Below, one piece after another: positions 57,325-57,481 of a DNA stretch of 57,481 nucleotides. The DNA lies in NCBI GenBank assembly GCA_018400535.1, contig JAGYMQ010000079.1:1-57481 (forward strand), read 5' to 3'. The notes beneath the pieces were generated by a model, which searched no databases, was not told the origin of the DNA, and worked only from the letters and a program-made list of their open reading frames with translations. Each line of letters begins with the position of its first letter. Within the stretch, counting starts at the first letter, position 1. Both the position numbers and the translations under genes were made by a program. The DNA comes from Candidatus Cloacimonadota bacterium (GTDB lineage Bacteria; Cloacimonadota; Cloacimonadia; Cloacimonadales; TCS61).

Positions 57325-57481
57325 TTACTTCAAAAGCAACATCTTCTTGCTATCAATTGTCTTTTTGTCTATCTGCAATTGATAGAAATAGACTCCGCTG
57401 CTGACAGGTCTATCACTTTCATCTCGTCCATCCCAGGTCTTTGTCATCCTGAGCTCTTCGACTCCGCTCAGAGTGACAGGC
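57325..57481 (-). CDS. C-terminal end of a secreted/surface protein with FlgD-like tail (partial)
   Basis: Fifty-one codons and a TAA at 57325-57327 are inside the window on the minus strand. The end reads TWDGRDESDRPVSSGVYFYQ and then LQIDKKTIDSKKMLLLK. This matches the FlgD-like immunoglobulin/type IX-style C-terminal sorting tail of FCB-group surface proteins (WDG-D-x-x-G-x-PV-SGVYFY ... KKM-LLK). The N-terminal part lies outside. The segment just before the tail (PVTLSGVEELRMTK) is encoded by a palindromic repeat (see the repeat at 57442). Size and function of the protein are unknown. Confidence 0.75.
   Translation of the reverse strand, partial: PVTLSGVEELRMTKTWDGRDESDRPVSSGVYFYQLQIDKKTIDSKKMLLLK
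57442..57478. repeat. Imperfect palindromic repeat within the partial gene
   Basis: TGTCATCCTGAGC (57442-57454) and GCTCAGAGTGACA (57466-57478) form a 13-bp inverted repeat with two mismatches around TCTTCGACTCC. The sequence type (GTCAT-C-CTGAG ... CGAAG) is like the dispersed intergenic palindromes known from many bacterial genomes. Here it is read through in frame by the partial surface-protein gene. No other copy was noticed in this window. Confidence 0.75.

Noticed and set aside
1-57481. CRISPR arrays, insertion sequences, prophage or integrated plasmid
   Set aside because: No regularly spaced direct repeats, transposase, integrase or phage structural genes were seen, and gene content is mostly core.

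Overview
The window looks like chromosomal DNA from a diderm bacterium of the Fibrobacterota-Chlorobiota-Bacteroidota (FCB) superphylum. My best guess is a Cloacimonadota-like lineage, but I could not test this by alignment. The clues are a GWxTD-domain secreted protein, a PorX-type response regulator with a PglZ effector domain, a protein ending in a FlgD-like/type IX-style C-terminal tail (cut by the window edge), a GlmL-like ATPase with a long extension, a moderately AT-rich composition and very dense coding. No gene-free stretch exceeds about 210 bases. I saw no rRNA, CRISPR array, insertion sequence, prophage or integrase.

Layout. (1) 1-15066, plus strand: an information-processing block running tuf (3' end), rpmG, tRNA-Trp, secE, nusG, rplK, rplA, rplJ, rplL, a hairpin, rpoB, rpoC, rpsL, rpsG, fusA and prmC. 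(2) 15161-19551, minus strand: a secreted S41-type peptidase, a nucleotidyltransferase-like protein, a metallophosphoesterase and an APC-type permease. (3) 19691-21891, plus strand: a PAP2 phosphatase with an extra C-terminal domain and two small secreted proteins (VirK-like and DUF2141-like). (4) 21979-29688, minus strand: a heterodimeric ABC exporter, glyQ and a 968-residue GlmL/MutL-like ATPase. (5) 29834-34590, plus strand: dnaE and a GWxTD protein, followed by yraN on the minus strand. (6) 35137-46163, plus strand: an eight-gene cell-envelope operon that ends in a strong terminator. (7) 46209-55825, plus strand: priA, an acyl-CoA dehydrogenase, a pilin-like protein, queH, a DUF2905 protein, panB, a helical protein of unknown function, a porX-like gene, tsaE and an unknown 355-residue protein. 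(8) 55822-57481, minus strand: malQ and the C-terminal end of a large surface or secreted protein.

The most notable system is region 6. It encodes an outer-membrane barrel-like protein, two periplasmic TPR proteins (672 and 1489 residues), a small secreted acidic protein, one TolQ/ExbB-type channel subunit, two different TolR/ExbD-type subunits, and a single-span protein with an AgmX/TonB-like C-terminal domain. This is the part list of a proton-driven machine spanning the envelope, with an architecture like the Agl-Glt gliding/transport machinery of Myxococcus. One of the two ExbD subunits has Asn where the essential proton-carrying Asp of the family should be, which suggests a motor with an asymmetric ExbD pair. 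A second theme is type IX-like export or surface sorting (PorX and the partial C-terminal tail). Genome-scale signals include a strong excess of the palindrome GCGATCGC, and a TTGAC box at nearly constant distance upstream of most apparent transcription-unit starts.
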